Notes under the pieces: model-generated
Told to the model about the DNA's origin: nothing
Seen by the model: only the letters and a program-made list of their open reading frames with translations
Databases searched by the model: none
Source: Dyadobacter sp. CECT 9275
GTDB taxonomy: Bacteria; Bacteroidota; Bacteroidia; Cytophagales; Spirosomataceae
Assembly: GCF_907164905.1 (NCBI RefSeq)
Contig: NZ_CAJRAF010000002.1
Coordinates: 2,976,001-3,040,000 of the forward strand
Length of the DNA: 64,000 bases
Direction of reading: 5' to 3'
Part shown: piece by piece, positions 26,010 to 34,732 of the stretch
Layout: the number at the start of each line of letters is the position of its first letter
Position numbering within the stretch: the stretch's first letter is position 1
Translations under genes and position numbers: made by a program

Positions 26010-26058
26010 GAAGGAGTAATAAATCTTAAATTTGATCCGATACCATAACCCTCTATTG

Positions 26059-26544
26059 ATGAAACGGTTGATACCGCTTGCCTTCGCTCTTTTTCTATTG
26101 TCCAACCAGTCGCTTTTTGCGCAGGCATCAGTCGGATATTATCCATGGAGCAGCTCGCTGACAGTCAGTACAAATCCGAAAAAGATAATCTGGCTGGACG
26201 CCCGTTTGCAGACCAATTCTCTTTTCAGTGGGCTAAGCATTGACCTGCTTCCAATGGTTAATCTCAAAAGAGGAGAAGTGGTGCAGTGGTATCTGGGCGG
26301 AGGTTTAAGGCTTAACCCATTATACCGGATTTCCGATCCTAAAGCAGATCTGATCACGATTGACGGATATTCAGTAAACTTAGGTGTAAGAATATCCCCC
26401 TTACCACAAAACAGGAATATCCAGCTTGCCCTGGAATTAAATCCTTATGTGAAGGACAATCTGGAAAGCGGTGTACTTAAAAGTAACTTTGGCCTGGTTT
26501 ACTTTTTTGGCAAAAGAAATAAGGAACCTCTGTTACAACCTTAA
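26059..26544 (+). CDS. Secreted protein of unknown function, possible outer-membrane barrel
   Basis: About 161 residues from ATG 26059. This start places a clean signal peptide (MKRLIPLAFALFLLSNQSLFAQA) at the N-terminus; an in-frame TTG at 26032 would bury it. The mature part alternates polar and hydrophobic residues in short strands (ASVGYYPWSSSLTVS, WYLGGGLRLNPLY, GYSVNLGVRISPL, NFGLVYFFGKR) and ends close to an aromatic, as in small beta-barrels. No family was recognised. It is 49 bp downstream of ffh and has its own terminator. Confidence 0.65.
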   Translation: MKRLIPLAFALFLLSNQSLFAQASVGYYPWSSSLTVSTNPKKIIWLDARLQTNSLFSGLSIDLLPMVNLKRGEVVQWYLGGGLRLNPLYRISDPKADLITIDGYSVNLGVRISPLPQNRNIQLALELNPYVKDNLESGVLKSNFGLVYFFGKRNKEPLLQP

Positions 26545-26557
26545 TGGCATACATTTA

Positions 26558-26597
26558 AGAAGTCCGGAAATTAATTTATGCCGGACTTCTCTTTTTC
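26558..26597 (+). terminator. Rho-independent terminator
   Basis: The perfect 10-bp stem AGAAGTCCGG/CCGGACTTCT has a 13-base loop and is followed by CTTTTT. Confidence 0.85.
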
Positions 26598-26608
26598 CTT
26601 AACCGGGT

Positions 26609-27256
26609 TCAGTTACCACCTCTTCCTGCTTTGTAGGCATCATATTCCTCCAGCAACTGGGCAAGGTCCTCGTCCTTATCAAACGCCAGCTGCGACTCTC
26701 GGATCACATAGTTCATTTTGTTTCTTTCATCCGTCAGCAGTTTGAGAAAACTATTCCGGTCTTTAAGACTTACCGGATTTAATTTTTCATTTTTAAGTAC
26801 ATATAACTTTCCCGCCTCAGAAACCGGCGTTCCGTTTTTTTGTGGTGAGTAACGCTTCACCAGTTTTGTATTCCCATCATAAATGACCTGATAAAACGGC
26901 TGCCTGGAATCGCCGTCGATCGTCGGAAAGCCTCGTCTGAAATTGTAAAGGGCCGTCCCGGTGGGGAGCGTGAATCCTGTAACATCTTCTCCTGTCCGGT
27001 ACACGGCATCGCCTTTTTTGAACTCCAGCTGATCTCTGCTGGTATCGTACCTGAACTTTACGCCATCATATACCATTCCGTCCTTTACTTTTACGGCACC
27101 GGTATACCACTCATTAAAAAGAAGCGAAGAAGGTTCCGACGCTGTTATCTGTATTTCCTGGGCAGGAGTTCCTGCCAGTCCTGTTGAGTCCTGAGCGTAA
27201 GATATACCGCCTGCCAAAAGGCCGGAAGCCAGAAAAAGGTTGCGAAGATTTTCCAT
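26609..27256 (-). CDS. Secreted protein of unknown function
   Basis: A 215-residue exported protein with a short signal peptide (NLFLASGLLAGGISYAQ). The body is rich in beta-strand-forming stretches (EWYTGAVKVKDGMVYDGVKFRYD, in part GMVYDGVKFRYD), with a GKLYVLKNEKLNPVSLKDRNS-like helix start and an acidic-basic C-terminal helix. Similar proteins of unknown function are frequent in Cytophagales; I recognise no named domain. It is transcribed divergently from nuoN across an 80-bp gap. Confidence 0.7.
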   Translation of the reverse strand: MENLRNLFLASGLLAGGISYAQDSTGLAGTPAQEIQITASEPSSLLFNEWYTGAVKVKDGMVYDGVKFRYDTSRDQLEFKKGDAVYRTGEDVTGFTLPTGTALYNFRRGFPTIDGDSRQPFYQVIYDGNTKLVKRYSPQKNGTPVSEAGKLYVLKNEKLNPVSLKDRNSFLKLLTDERNKMNYVIRESQLAFDKDEDLAQLLEEYDAYKAGRGGN

Positions 27257-27305
27257 AAAACGATTTGTTTAGTACAATATAGATGGATTCCCTACCATCT
27301 TTGTG

Positions 27306-27313
27306 TACTTTTG
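27306..27313 (+). promoter_or_regulatory. -7 promoter element of nuoN
   Basis: TACTTTTG is a perfect TAnnTTTG match, 24 bp upstream of the TTG start at 27337. It supports independent transcription of nuoN. Confidence 0.55.
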
Positions 27314-27336
27314 CCAAAAAAATTATACCTGCATAA

Positions 27337-28800
27337 TTGGATTTAAACGAACAGCTTCTGAACATCCGCCAAAGCCTGGCAGGCATATTACCTGAAATAT
27401 TCCTGGCTGCCTTGTTTTGTGGTATTTTGTGTATTGAATTATTCTTTCATCATCATCCCAACAAAAAAAGGGCGGCTTCTTACTTACAGTATGTCGCTTT
27501 GGCCAGCAGTTTCATTACCTTCATTCTGGTACTGAAACAGTGGAACCAGGAGCCCTCCTACCGTTTTCATCCGCTTTTATTTCTGGATCATCAGGCCGTA
27601 TTTTTTAAACTGATGATCACAGCCGCGTGGATTTTTACACTGATCCACGTACGTATCCTGAAATATGATTTTCCACCAGAATTTAATGCCCTGCTGATTG
27701 CCGTTGTGGTCGGATTGAATTTATTGACCATGGCAACACACCTGCTTACGATATACCTGTCGCTTGAACTGGTTTCGGTTACCTCCTATTTGCTAGTTGC
27801 CATTTCTCCGTATAAAAAAGCAGCGGAAGGCGGATTAAAATATCTGCTTTTCGGGGCGGCAAGTTCAGCCGTAATGTTATATGGTATTTCATTGATTTAC
27901 GGATTGTCCGGCACGATGGACATTACCAGTGAAGCAATGACAGCCGGGCTGGTCGCCAATTCCGGTTTGATTGTCATCACCACGATTGTAATGACTCTCG
28001 GCGGATTGTTGTTTAAGCTATCCCTCGTACCCTTCCATGTGTGGGCACCAGACGTTTACGAAGCGGCTCCCACACCTTTGGTATCCTTTCTTTCGGTTGC
28101 TCCCAAGGCCGCGGTTATCCTGGTACTGATGCGGCTTGCGGGGGTAATGCCCGCTCAGTATTTCCCTGTTTTAGGCGGAATAGCGCTGGTGAGTATTACA
28201 GTTGGCAACATTTCTGCATTGTGGCAATCCAATGCACGAAGGCTTCTTGCCTATTCCTCCATCGCCCAGGCAGGTTACCTGATTGTTGGTGTAGTAGCTT
28301 ACAGCCGTTTTGGATTTGAATCAGCAGTGTTTTACACCGCTGCCTATCTGATGATCAATATGGCTGCTTTTTTCCTGATTGATATTCTAAAACCTGACAG
28401 CGATACCAGGCTTTCGGGATATGAAGGATACGGCAGAGCCAACCCATGGATTGCCGGAATCCTTACCGCCGTGATGATCGCCCTGGCCGGGCTGCCACCC
28501 ACAGTAGGGTTCACATCCAAGTTACTGATTTTTTCAGCCCTTTGGGACAGCTACCAGCAACTGCAATTCCCCTGGATGCTCTGGCTGCTGGTAGGTGGGA
28601 TACTCAACGCTGCCATTGCCCTGGCGTACTATCTCAGGTTACCGTACCTTTTGTTTTTCAAAAAAGCGCCTGACGAAGCTCCCGTGAGAAATAGAATATT
28701 TTTCCTCCCTGCCCAGTTGGTTGCAGGTTTCTTACTTTTCACCATCATTGCCCTGTTTATCAAACCCGAATGGATCATGAACTGGATAGCCGCATTTTAA
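27337..28800 (+). CDS. nuoN: NADH-quinone oxidoreductase subunit N
   Basis: Proton-pumping antiporter-like membrane subunit of respiratory complex I. It has 487 residues with about 14 helices. Family motifs are the glutamate-bearing helix LELVSVTSYLLVA, KYLLFGAASSAVMLYG, FHVWAPDVYEAAPTPLVSFLS (in part), and the lysine helix in WQSNARRLLAYSSIAQAGYL. The start is TTG 27337; a stop codon (TAA 27334-27336) directly precedes it in frame. It is unusual that it stands alone here, about 33 kb from nuoM/nuoL, which lie at the right end in opposite orientation. Confidence 0.93.
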   Translation: MDLNEQLLNIRQSLAGILPEIFLAALFCGILCIELFFHHHPNKKRAASYLQYVALASSFITFILVLKQWNQEPSYRFHPLLFLDHQAVFFKLMITAAWIFTLIHVRILKYDFPPEFNALLIAVVVGLNLLTMATHLLTIYLSLELVSVTSYLLVAISPYKKAAEGGLKYLLFGAASSAVMLYGISLIYGLSGTMDITSEAMTAGLVANSGLIVITTIVMTLGGLLFKLSLVPFHVWAPDVYEAAPTPLVSFLSVAPKAAVILVLMRLAGVMPAQYFPVLGGIALVSITVGNISALWQSNARRLLAYSSIAQAGYLIVGVVAYSRFGFESAVFYTAAYLMINMAAFFLIDILKPDSDTRLSGYEGYGRANPWIAGILTAVMIALAGLPPTVGFTSKLLIFSALWDSYQQLQFPWMLWLLVGGILNAAIALAYYLRLPYLLFFKKAPDEAPVRNRIFFLPAQLVAGFLLFTIIALFIKPEWIMNWIAAF

Positions 28801-28812
28801 AGGCGGTGTGAG

Positions 28813-29673
28813 TTATAAAACCGGCCTGACATCGTAGCCAGCCTTTCGCAGCAATGCAATTACCCCTGTCGGCCCGCCCAGATGTGCCGCTCCTACGCCA
28901 AAAAACGTGGGCTTTGCTTTCATGATCTTATCCATCCTGGGGATCCATTTCCGGTTACGATCAAACAGCATGATCTCTTCGTTCCCGTCCAGTCCAAATT
29001 CACTTTTCATCGTCAGCTGATATAAACTGTCAATATCCTGGGCTTTGTACAGATCTACCAGATTCTTAAATTCTTTACGTGCGCTAGGCAGGCTGTCTAT
29101 CATGACAACGATCTGTTTCAGTTGGTCGCTGTAAGGAATCGTATCAAATATTGCCATTTGTTCTTCCAATGTTTCAATCCCTATTACCTCCGACTTTTGC
29201 TTTTTGGCCAATTCCACCAGTGACATTTCGTACGACTGCGGCTGACAGGATAGTACAACATTAAACAATGGCCCCATCAGTACAAACGGTTTCGCCTTTT
29301 CAAACATGGCCAGCCCAATCCCCACCGAATCTTTATAATATGCTGATAGTCTTGAATATTGTTCTGGACTCATCAGACTTTTCAGTTCTGTTCCATTTTT
29401 CATATTCATGGTTTTCATCATTTTCATCATCATCTCGGGATCATCCATATCCACTTCAAGTGCTGTTTGTTCGGTTCTGGATAATGCATTTTTAAGCGCG
29501 TCACTCAAGGCAAAATCTGCCGGGCAAATCAGGTGAATCGTCCCAAATAGATAGGACGGAGATTGCAGCCCCATCCCTGTAACCTCCCAGAGTAAAGCTT
29601 TTTCCTTAGGAGCCTGCGCGCATACGTAGGACGTACAGCATAACAGAATGCAGTATATAAATGCTTTTTTCAT
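28813..29673 (-). CDS. TraB/GumN family protein, exported
   Basis: A 286-residue protein with a signal peptide (KAFIYCILLCCTSYVCAQ). The TraB/GumN/PrgY family (Pfam TraB_PrgY_gumN) is recognised by the N-terminal LFGTIHL motif with conserved Gly and His, and by the C-terminal GVGAAHLGGPTGVIALLRKAGY motif with a second conserved His. These residues suggest a Tiki-like metalloprotease active site; activity in bacteria is little studied. Gene ends converge with nuoN, only 12 bp apart. Confidence 0.87.
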   Translation of the reverse strand: MKKAFIYCILLCCTSYVCAQAPKEKALLWEVTGMGLQSPSYLFGTIHLICPADFALSDALKNALSRTEQTALEVDMDDPEMMMKMMKTMNMKNGTELKSLMSPEQYSRLSAYYKDSVGIGLAMFEKAKPFVLMGPLFNVVLSCQPQSYEMSLVELAKKQKSEVIGIETLEEQMAIFDTIPYSDQLKQIVVMIDSLPSARKEFKNLVDLYKAQDIDSLYQLTMKSEFGLDGNEEIMLFDRNRKWIPRMDKIMKAKPTFFGVGAAHLGGPTGVIALLRKAGYDVRPVL

Positions 29674-29812
29674 GAAAAGGGAAATTTAAGTAGGCAGTAG
29701 AAAGTTTAAGGTAGGCAGGGTGTTACTGATTGGTTTGCAGTGACTGGAATAAAAACAGGATATCAGTTCAGATTTTTCTGACGAACGGTAGGATAGGAAC
29801 GAATAAAACTAA

Positions 29813-29837
29813 AATGCCCCGACAAAGCCAGGGCATT
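29813..29837 (-). terminator. Terminator hairpin of the M28 peptidase gene
   Basis: A 7-bp stem AATGCCC/GGGCATT with an 11-base loop. On the minus strand it is followed by TTTAGTTTTA, about 20 bases after the peptidase stop. Confidence 0.65.
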
Positions 29838-29856
29838 GATAGCGAGTATCGTTACA

Positions 29857-31449
29857 CTACTCTTTATGGCTATCTACCACAATGCGTCCGTCGCGGTTAA
29901 CAAGCTCCCAGGCGGTGTAAAAAACAAGTTTTACGATAGGTGCCTGCTTGTCGAACATAATCTTTTCAACATCATCACCCGGCTTGTGATAATCCTCGTG
30001 CACACCCGTAAAATAGAATATTACCGGTATCCCGCTTTTGGCAAAATTATAATGGTCGGAACGGTAATAAAAACGATTAGGATCCTTCGGGTCGTTGAAA
30101 GTATAGTCGAGTTGATAGTTGATGTATTTTTTATTGGCCTCCTCACTTATAGCATGCAATTGGGAAGAAAGTTTATCTGAACCAATGAGGTAAACATACT
30201 TCGGATCCGCTTTATGTGCTTCGTCCACCCGCCCGATCATATCGATATTAAGATCCGCAATCGTCGATTTAAGGGGCAGAAGCGGGTGTTCGGAGTAATA
30301 TTCCGAGCCAAATAAACCCTTCTCCTCCCCTGTAACATTCAAAAACAATATACTCCGCCTTGGCCCCTTTCCCTCCGCTTTGGCTTTGCTGAACGCCTGG
30401 GCCAGTTCAAGCAGGGAAACCGTACCCGAACCGTCGTCATCGGCGCCGTTGTTTATTTCTCCATTAGCCGAAATCCCGATATGGTCTAAATGTGCACTGA
30501 TCACCAGTACCTCATCTTTCTTATCAGATCCTTCCAAAAAAGCCGCAACGTTTTCAGTATCGATGGTACTGCTCACTCTTTCAGCTTTAAAAGCGACCGA
30601 TCCCGTTAATGTTTTTGAAACCGGTTTCCCGGTTTTAGCGATTTCGGCCTTTTCAGCAGCCAGTTTTCTGTTTGTTGTTTTTAAAATTTTTGCGGCTACG
30701 TCTGAGGAAATAACAAATGCCGCCATGTTATCCGAAGATTCCTCAACCGGATTGAGCGTTGGTGCGCTAAACCGCCTTGCCATAACGGCCCGCTGCCGAA
30801 TTTCCTTATCAAAATCCTCCCCCGTTTTTTCTGTAACAATCAATACGTATTTCGCTCCTTTTTCCCGGGCAAGTTTTACTTTTTGCTGCCAGGCTACGTT
30901 ACTTCCCCATTTTGATTTCTCCGTGGTTCCGTTCACAATATAGTTACCATCGGCACTCCGTGGCTCGCCTTCAAAAATCACTACCGCCTTTCCGGTCACA
31001 TCCCGATGGGCGTAGTCGTCATAACCCGGGCTTTCAATGCCATACCCTGCAAAAATAACCGGGGAAGTTATTTCCTGAGGCAAATCGGCCAAGCCACTGA
31101 TATAGAAATCCTTGTTAAATTCATATTTCTGACCGTCCACTTTCAGATACACCTCGCCCCAGCCTCTTTTATACAACTTGTATTTCTGAAAGTACGACTT
31201 CGAGCCATCCTCCGCAGTCGCTATCGGCGTGAGGCCGTACTCTTTAAAATATTTGGTAACGTACTCTGCCGCTTTCTTTTGTCCTGGTGAGCCGGTGTCT
31301 CTCCCTTCCAGGCTGTCGGAGGCAATGATGGTCAAATGTTTTTTCAGATCCTCTGCTGTAATGGTATTCGCATACTTAACCGCATCATCTTGACTATAAG
31401 CTAATCCACTGATTGACAGAAAGATTCCCGCCAGTATTTTTTTGTTCAT
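29857..31449 (-). CDS. M28 family zinc aminopeptidase with PA domain, exported
   Basis: A 530-residue exported peptidase. The signal peptide (KILAGIFLSISGLAYSQ) is followed by a protease-associated domain at about 120-260. The M28 catalytic domain carries the zinc ligands His about 318 (SAHLDHIG), Asp in NGADDDGSGT, the catalytic/ligand Glu pair in VTGEEKGLFGSEYY, Asp in LNIDMIGR and the last His in RSDHYNFAKSGIPV. It would release N-terminal amino acids from peptides in the periplasm or outside. Single-gene unit. Confidence 0.92.
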   Translation of the reverse strand: MNKKILAGIFLSISGLAYSQDDAVKYANTITAEDLKKHLTIIASDSLEGRDTGSPGQKKAAEYVTKYFKEYGLTPIATAEDGSKSYFQKYKLYKRGWGEVYLKVDGQKYEFNKDFYISGLADLPQEITSPVIFAGYGIESPGYDDYAHRDVTGKAVVIFEGEPRSADGNYIVNGTTEKSKWGSNVAWQQKVKLAREKGAKYVLIVTEKTGEDFDKEIRQRAVMARRFSAPTLNPVEESSDNMAAFVISSDVAAKILKTTNRKLAAEKAEIAKTGKPVSKTLTGSVAFKAERVSSTIDTENVAAFLEGSDKKDEVLVISAHLDHIGISANGEINNGADDDGSGTVSLLELAQAFSKAKAEGKGPRRSILFLNVTGEEKGLFGSEYYSEHPLLPLKSTIADLNIDMIGRVDEAHKADPKYVYLIGSDKLSSQLHAISEEANKKYINYQLDYTFNDPKDPNRFYYRSDHYNFAKSGIPVIFYFTGVHEDYHKPGDDVEKIMFDKQAPIVKLVFYTAWELVNRDGRIVVDSHKE

Positions 31450-31863
31450 AAATTAATTTTTGAAGACTGTAATTTGTACAAAGAAACTAAACGGCCAGGC
31501 CAAAGCAAAATTTTATCCGCCTTCTCCAGCTGCAAGCGTTTTTAAGATGTCCTTCTCACACCCGAATAGTACAGAGCAACTCACCTCATACCGCATCCAA
31601 ACACAGTTGCGGCTACCCGTCCGTTCCTGAAAGCCAAATGGTACCTATCCAACAACTTTCTTCACTTTTTGTACTTCTTTTAGCAGAAAGCTCATTTTGA
31701 CCCTGTTAACAATAAATTAATTGTAAAATACTGTTATTCAGCGAAAAACTGTTTACCTTTGCACCCTATTTGGCCAAGGAAATGTCCAGGAGTCGGGAGA
31801 TCGGAAATTAGTGAAGGTTATTTCAATCCTTCCGAAGGCCATAAACAATTGATCTATAAAACA
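31450..31863. other. Divergent intergenic region, about 410 bp, with bipA promoter
   Basis: Lies between the M28 gene (minus) and bipA (plus). It contains the bipA -7 element and about 100 bp of presumed leader. On the minus strand TTTCTTTG, about 30-40 bp before the peptidase ATG, matches seven of eight -7 positions. An in-frame extension upstream of the bipA ATG would overlap the promoter and was not accepted. No RNA gene recognised. Confidence 0.5.
31754..31761 (+). promoter_or_regulatory. -7 promoter element of bipA
   Basis: TACCTTTG is a perfect match to TAnnTTTG. It predicts a leader of about 95 bases before the ATG at 31864. Confidence 0.6.
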
Positions 31864-33678
31864 ATGCAAGCCATTCGTAACATCGCAATCATTGCGCACG
31901 TTGACCACGGAAAAACAACATTGGTCGACAAAATCATTCACGCTTCAAAGTTATTCCGGGATAACCAGGAGTTTGATGACCTGATACTCGACAACAATGA
32001 CCTGGAACGGGAACGTGGTATCACCATCGTTTCCAAAAACGTATCCGTGCGTTACAAGGATGTGAAGATTAACGTAATTGATACACCAGGTCACGCCGAC
32101 TTTGGTGGTGAGGTAGAACGCGTACTTAAAATGGCTGACGGTGTGATCCTTCTGGTGGATGCATTCGAAGGGCCGATGCCGCAAACACGTTTCGTATTGG
32201 GTAAAGCGATTGACCTTGGCCTTAAGCCAATCGTCGTCGTTAACAAAGTAGATAAAGAAAACTGCCGCCCGGAAGAAGTTCAGGAAAATGTATTTGACCT
32301 GATGTTCAACCTGGGTGCTACGGAAGATCAGCTTGATTTCGTAACCGTGTACGGTTCTTCGAAACAAGGCTGGATGGGTCCTGACTGGCAGAAAAAGACA
32401 GAAGATATTACATTCCTGCTTGATACGATCATCGAGTCAATCCCTGAACCGAAGATCGACGAAGGTACACTTCAAATGCAGATCACTTCTCTGGATTACA
32501 ACGCATTCGTAGGCCGTATTGCTATCGGACGTGTGAAACGCGGCTCCATCAAAGAAGGACAAACTTTGTCACTTTGCAAGGCCGACGGTGTGATCAAAAA
32601 AGTGAAAGTAAAAGAAATTCAGGTTTTCGAGGGGCTTGGCAAAATAAAAGTTCCCGAAGTTACTGCAGGCGATATCTGTGCTGTAACGGGTATCGAAGAT
32701 TTCGAAATCGGTGATACGCTTGCCGATCTTGAAAACCCTGAGCCGATCGCACGTATTGCAGTGGATGAGCCAACGATGAACATGTTGTTCACGATCAACA
32801 ACTCTCCGTTCTTTGGCAAGGAAGGTAAGTTTGTTACTTCACGTCACCTTCGTGACCGTCTGTTGAAAGAAACAGAGAAAAACCTTGCACTTCGCGTAGA
32901 ACCTACGGATACGGAAGATAAATTTCTGGTTTATGGCCGCGGTATCCTTCACTTGTCTGTATTGATCGAAACGATGCGTCGTGAAGGTTACGAATTGCAG
33001 CTGGGTCAGCCACAGGTTCTCTTCAAAGAAAGCGAAACTGGCGAAAAACTGGAACCAATCGAAACGCTTGTGGTAGACGTTCCTGAAACAACGGCCGGAA
33101 AAGTGATAGAATTGGCAACACAACGCAAAGGTGAATTGTTGGTCATGGAACCAAAAGGTGATTTGCAACACCTTGAATTCCTGATTCCTTCAAGAGGTTT
33201 GATCGGTCTTCGTTCAAACGTTCTGACTGCCACGCAGGGTGAGGCTGTTATGACACACCGTTTCAAAGAATTCGGTACTTTCCGCGGGCCTATCCCGGGA
33301 CGTATCAACGGTTCGATTATCTCGAAAAATACAGGTCCGGCTACCGGCTATACACTTGATAAATTGCAGGATCGCGGACGTTTCTTTGTGGATCCGGGAG
33401 ATGAAATCTACGGCGGACAAGTGGTAGGTGAGCACAACCGTCCAAACGACATCGTGGTGAACCTGCAGGAAGCGAAGAAATTGACCAACATGCGTGCTTC
33501 CGGTTCGGATGACGGTCTGCGTATCGCTCCGAAAATCAACTTCTCGCTGGAAGAGTCAATGGAGTATATCCAGAAGGATGAATATCTTGAAGTGACTCCA
33601 CAAAGCATGCGTATGCGTAAGATCTATCTTGAAGAGAATGACCGCAAGAGATACGGTGCCAAACTGGAAATGGTATAG
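31864..33678 (+). CDS. typA: Translational GTPase TypA/BipA
   Basis: Ribosome-associated GTPase of the EF-G/LepA family, needed for 50S assembly and stress or cold growth in other bacteria. It has 604 residues from ATG 31864 ([19 protein letters not shown]). G1 is [10 protein letters not shown], switch II is [11 protein letters not shown] and the base-specificity motif is NKVDKE. Domain II, an EF-G-like domain V ([12 protein letters not shown]) and the BipA-specific C-terminal domain ([16 protein letters not shown]) are all complete. Codon use looks strongly biased towards frequent codons, consistent with high expression. Confidence 0.96.
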   Translation: MQAIRNIAIIAHVDHGKTTLVDKIIHASKLFRDNQEFDDLILDNNDLERERGITIVSKNVSVRYKDVKINVIDTPGHADFGGEVERVLKMADGVILLVDAFEGPMPQTRFVLGKAIDLGLKPIVVVNKVDKENCRPEEVQENVFDLMFNLGATEDQLDFVTVYGSSKQGWMGPDWQKKTEDITFLLDTIIESIPEPKIDEGTLQMQITSLDYNAFVGRIAIGRVKRGSIKEGQTLSLCKADGVIKKVKVKEIQVFEGLGKIKVPEVTAGDICAVTGIEDFEIGDTLADLENPEPIARIAVDEPTMNMLFTINNSPFFGKEGKFVTSRHLRDRLLKETEKNLALRVEPTDTEDKFLVYGRGILHLSVLIETMRREGYELQLGQPQVLFKESETGEKLEPIETLVVDVPETTAGKVIELATQRKGELLVMEPKGDLQHLEFLIPSRGLIGLRSNVLTATQGEAVMTHRFKEFGTFRGPIPGRINGSIISKNTGPATGYTLDKLQDRGRFFVDPGDEIYGGQVVGEHNRPNDIVVNLQEAKKLTNMRASGSDDGLRIAPKINFSLEESMEYIQKDEYLEVTPQSMRMRKIYLEENDRKRYGAKLEMV

Positions 33679-33699
33679 TATCCTGAGAATTAACATAAT

Positions 33700-33737
33700 A
33701 ACAAAAAAGGAGATACCGAAGTATCTCCTTTTTTGTT
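33700..33737. terminator. Bidirectional terminator, 17-bp perfect stem with CGAA loop
   Basis: AACAAAAAAGGAGATAC pairs perfectly with GTATCTCCTTTTTTGTT over a four-base loop. It lies between convergent bipA and the TIM-barrel gene; T-runs exist in both directions. Confidence 0.93.
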
Positions 33738-33763
33738 ACCAGCACGCATGTATCAAAAGGTTA

Positions 33764-34678
33764 TCAGATAGGATCAATGGATCGATAGGCCTTTAACGCA
33801 GCCATTTCTCCTTCCAATCCTGGTCTTTTAATGCGGTGCTCCATACCAATGAAGCCTTCATAACCTTTATCGGCCACATGGCGTAGTACATTCTCGAAGT
33901 TTATCTCTCCTGTTGTCGGCTCAAACCTCCCCGGAGTGTCGCCGATCTGGAGGTAAGCGATTTCCTCCCATGCATAATCCAAAAGGGGAATTACATTGCC
34001 TTCTTCGATCTGCACATGATAAAAATCGAAAAGTATTTTCACGCTTCGACGAGCAACGGCCTTTGCCAGTAAATATGCCTGTGGTATTTCGTGGAGAAAC
34101 ATTCCCGGATGGTTGACCTTGCTATTCATTGTTTCCATCACCATAACAATGCCATGCGGTTCATAAATATCGGCGATCCTTTTCAGCAATTCAATAGCAT
34201 TGACCATCTGAAAATCTTTTGGCAGCCTGGGATCAGCCATTCCCAGCACATTATGAATAAACTTTGTGTTCATCCGTTTCGCGATTTCAACAGAGGCCTT
34301 TACTTCACTCAATACCTGATCTCTATTTTCCTTGTTGTTTCCTGCAAAGGTTACCTCCTTGAAAGTAAGTGTTCCCACAAACTGGCCGAACTCCATCCCC
34401 AATCGCTGGATCGTCTTGCTGATCCGCTCTTGTTCCTGTACCGGCCTGTTTTTGAGCATCGTACTTTCCCAAGCGCGAAACCCTTGATCGTAGCCCCATT
34501 TGATCTGATCGACGGGATCCGTTCCGCCTGCTTTCGCGAATATGTTAAACTCGGGTGAAAACTTCATTTTAAATGGCTTCTCCGCCACTTTTGTACCCGA
34601 TAAAACCTGAGTCCCTAATCCTGAAACCATTGCAGCGCCGACTGTCAGGCTTTTTTTAAGAAAAGTATTTCGTTTCAT
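33764..34678 (-). CDS. Exported TIM-barrel sugar isomerase/epimerase-like protein (hydroxypyruvate isomerase type)
   Basis: A 304-residue protein of the AP-endonuclease-2-like TIM-barrel superfamily (xylose isomerase-like/hydroxypyruvate isomerase). An N-terminal leader (KKSLTVGAAMVSGLGTQ, after a KRNTFLKK basic start) points to export. Metal-ligand positions of the family are visible: Glu in VMVMETMNS, Asp in LFDFYHVQ, His in the same strand and Glu in FIGMEHRIKRPG. It is the last gene of the sigma/FecR/SusCD locus, 54 bp behind the cytochrome gene, so it probably acts on the compound imported or oxidised there. Substrate unknown. Confidence 0.82.
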   Translation of the reverse strand: MKRNTFLKKSLTVGAAMVSGLGTQVLSGTKVAEKPFKMKFSPEFNIFAKAGGTDPVDQIKWGYDQGFRAWESTMLKNRPVQEQERISKTIQRLGMEFGQFVGTLTFKEVTFAGNNKENRDQVLSEVKASVEIAKRMNTKFIHNVLGMADPRLPKDFQMVNAIELLKRIADIYEPHGIVMVMETMNSKVNHPGMFLHEIPQAYLLAKAVARRSVKILFDFYHVQIEEGNVIPLLDYAWEEIAYLQIGDTPGRFEPTTGEINFENVLRHVADKGYEGFIGMEHRIKRPGLEGEMAALKAYRSIDPI

Positions 34679-34732
34679 ATCTTATATATTGACCAGCATG
34701 GAAATTTATTTTTACCGAATGGCTTAAAAAAT

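Noticed and set aside
31759..31863. An in-frame extension of typA by 35 codons upstream of ATG 31864
   Set aside because: It would start within the -7 promoter element TACCTTTG (31754-31761), has no similarity to the BipA N-terminus, and [19 protein letters not shown] is the family start.
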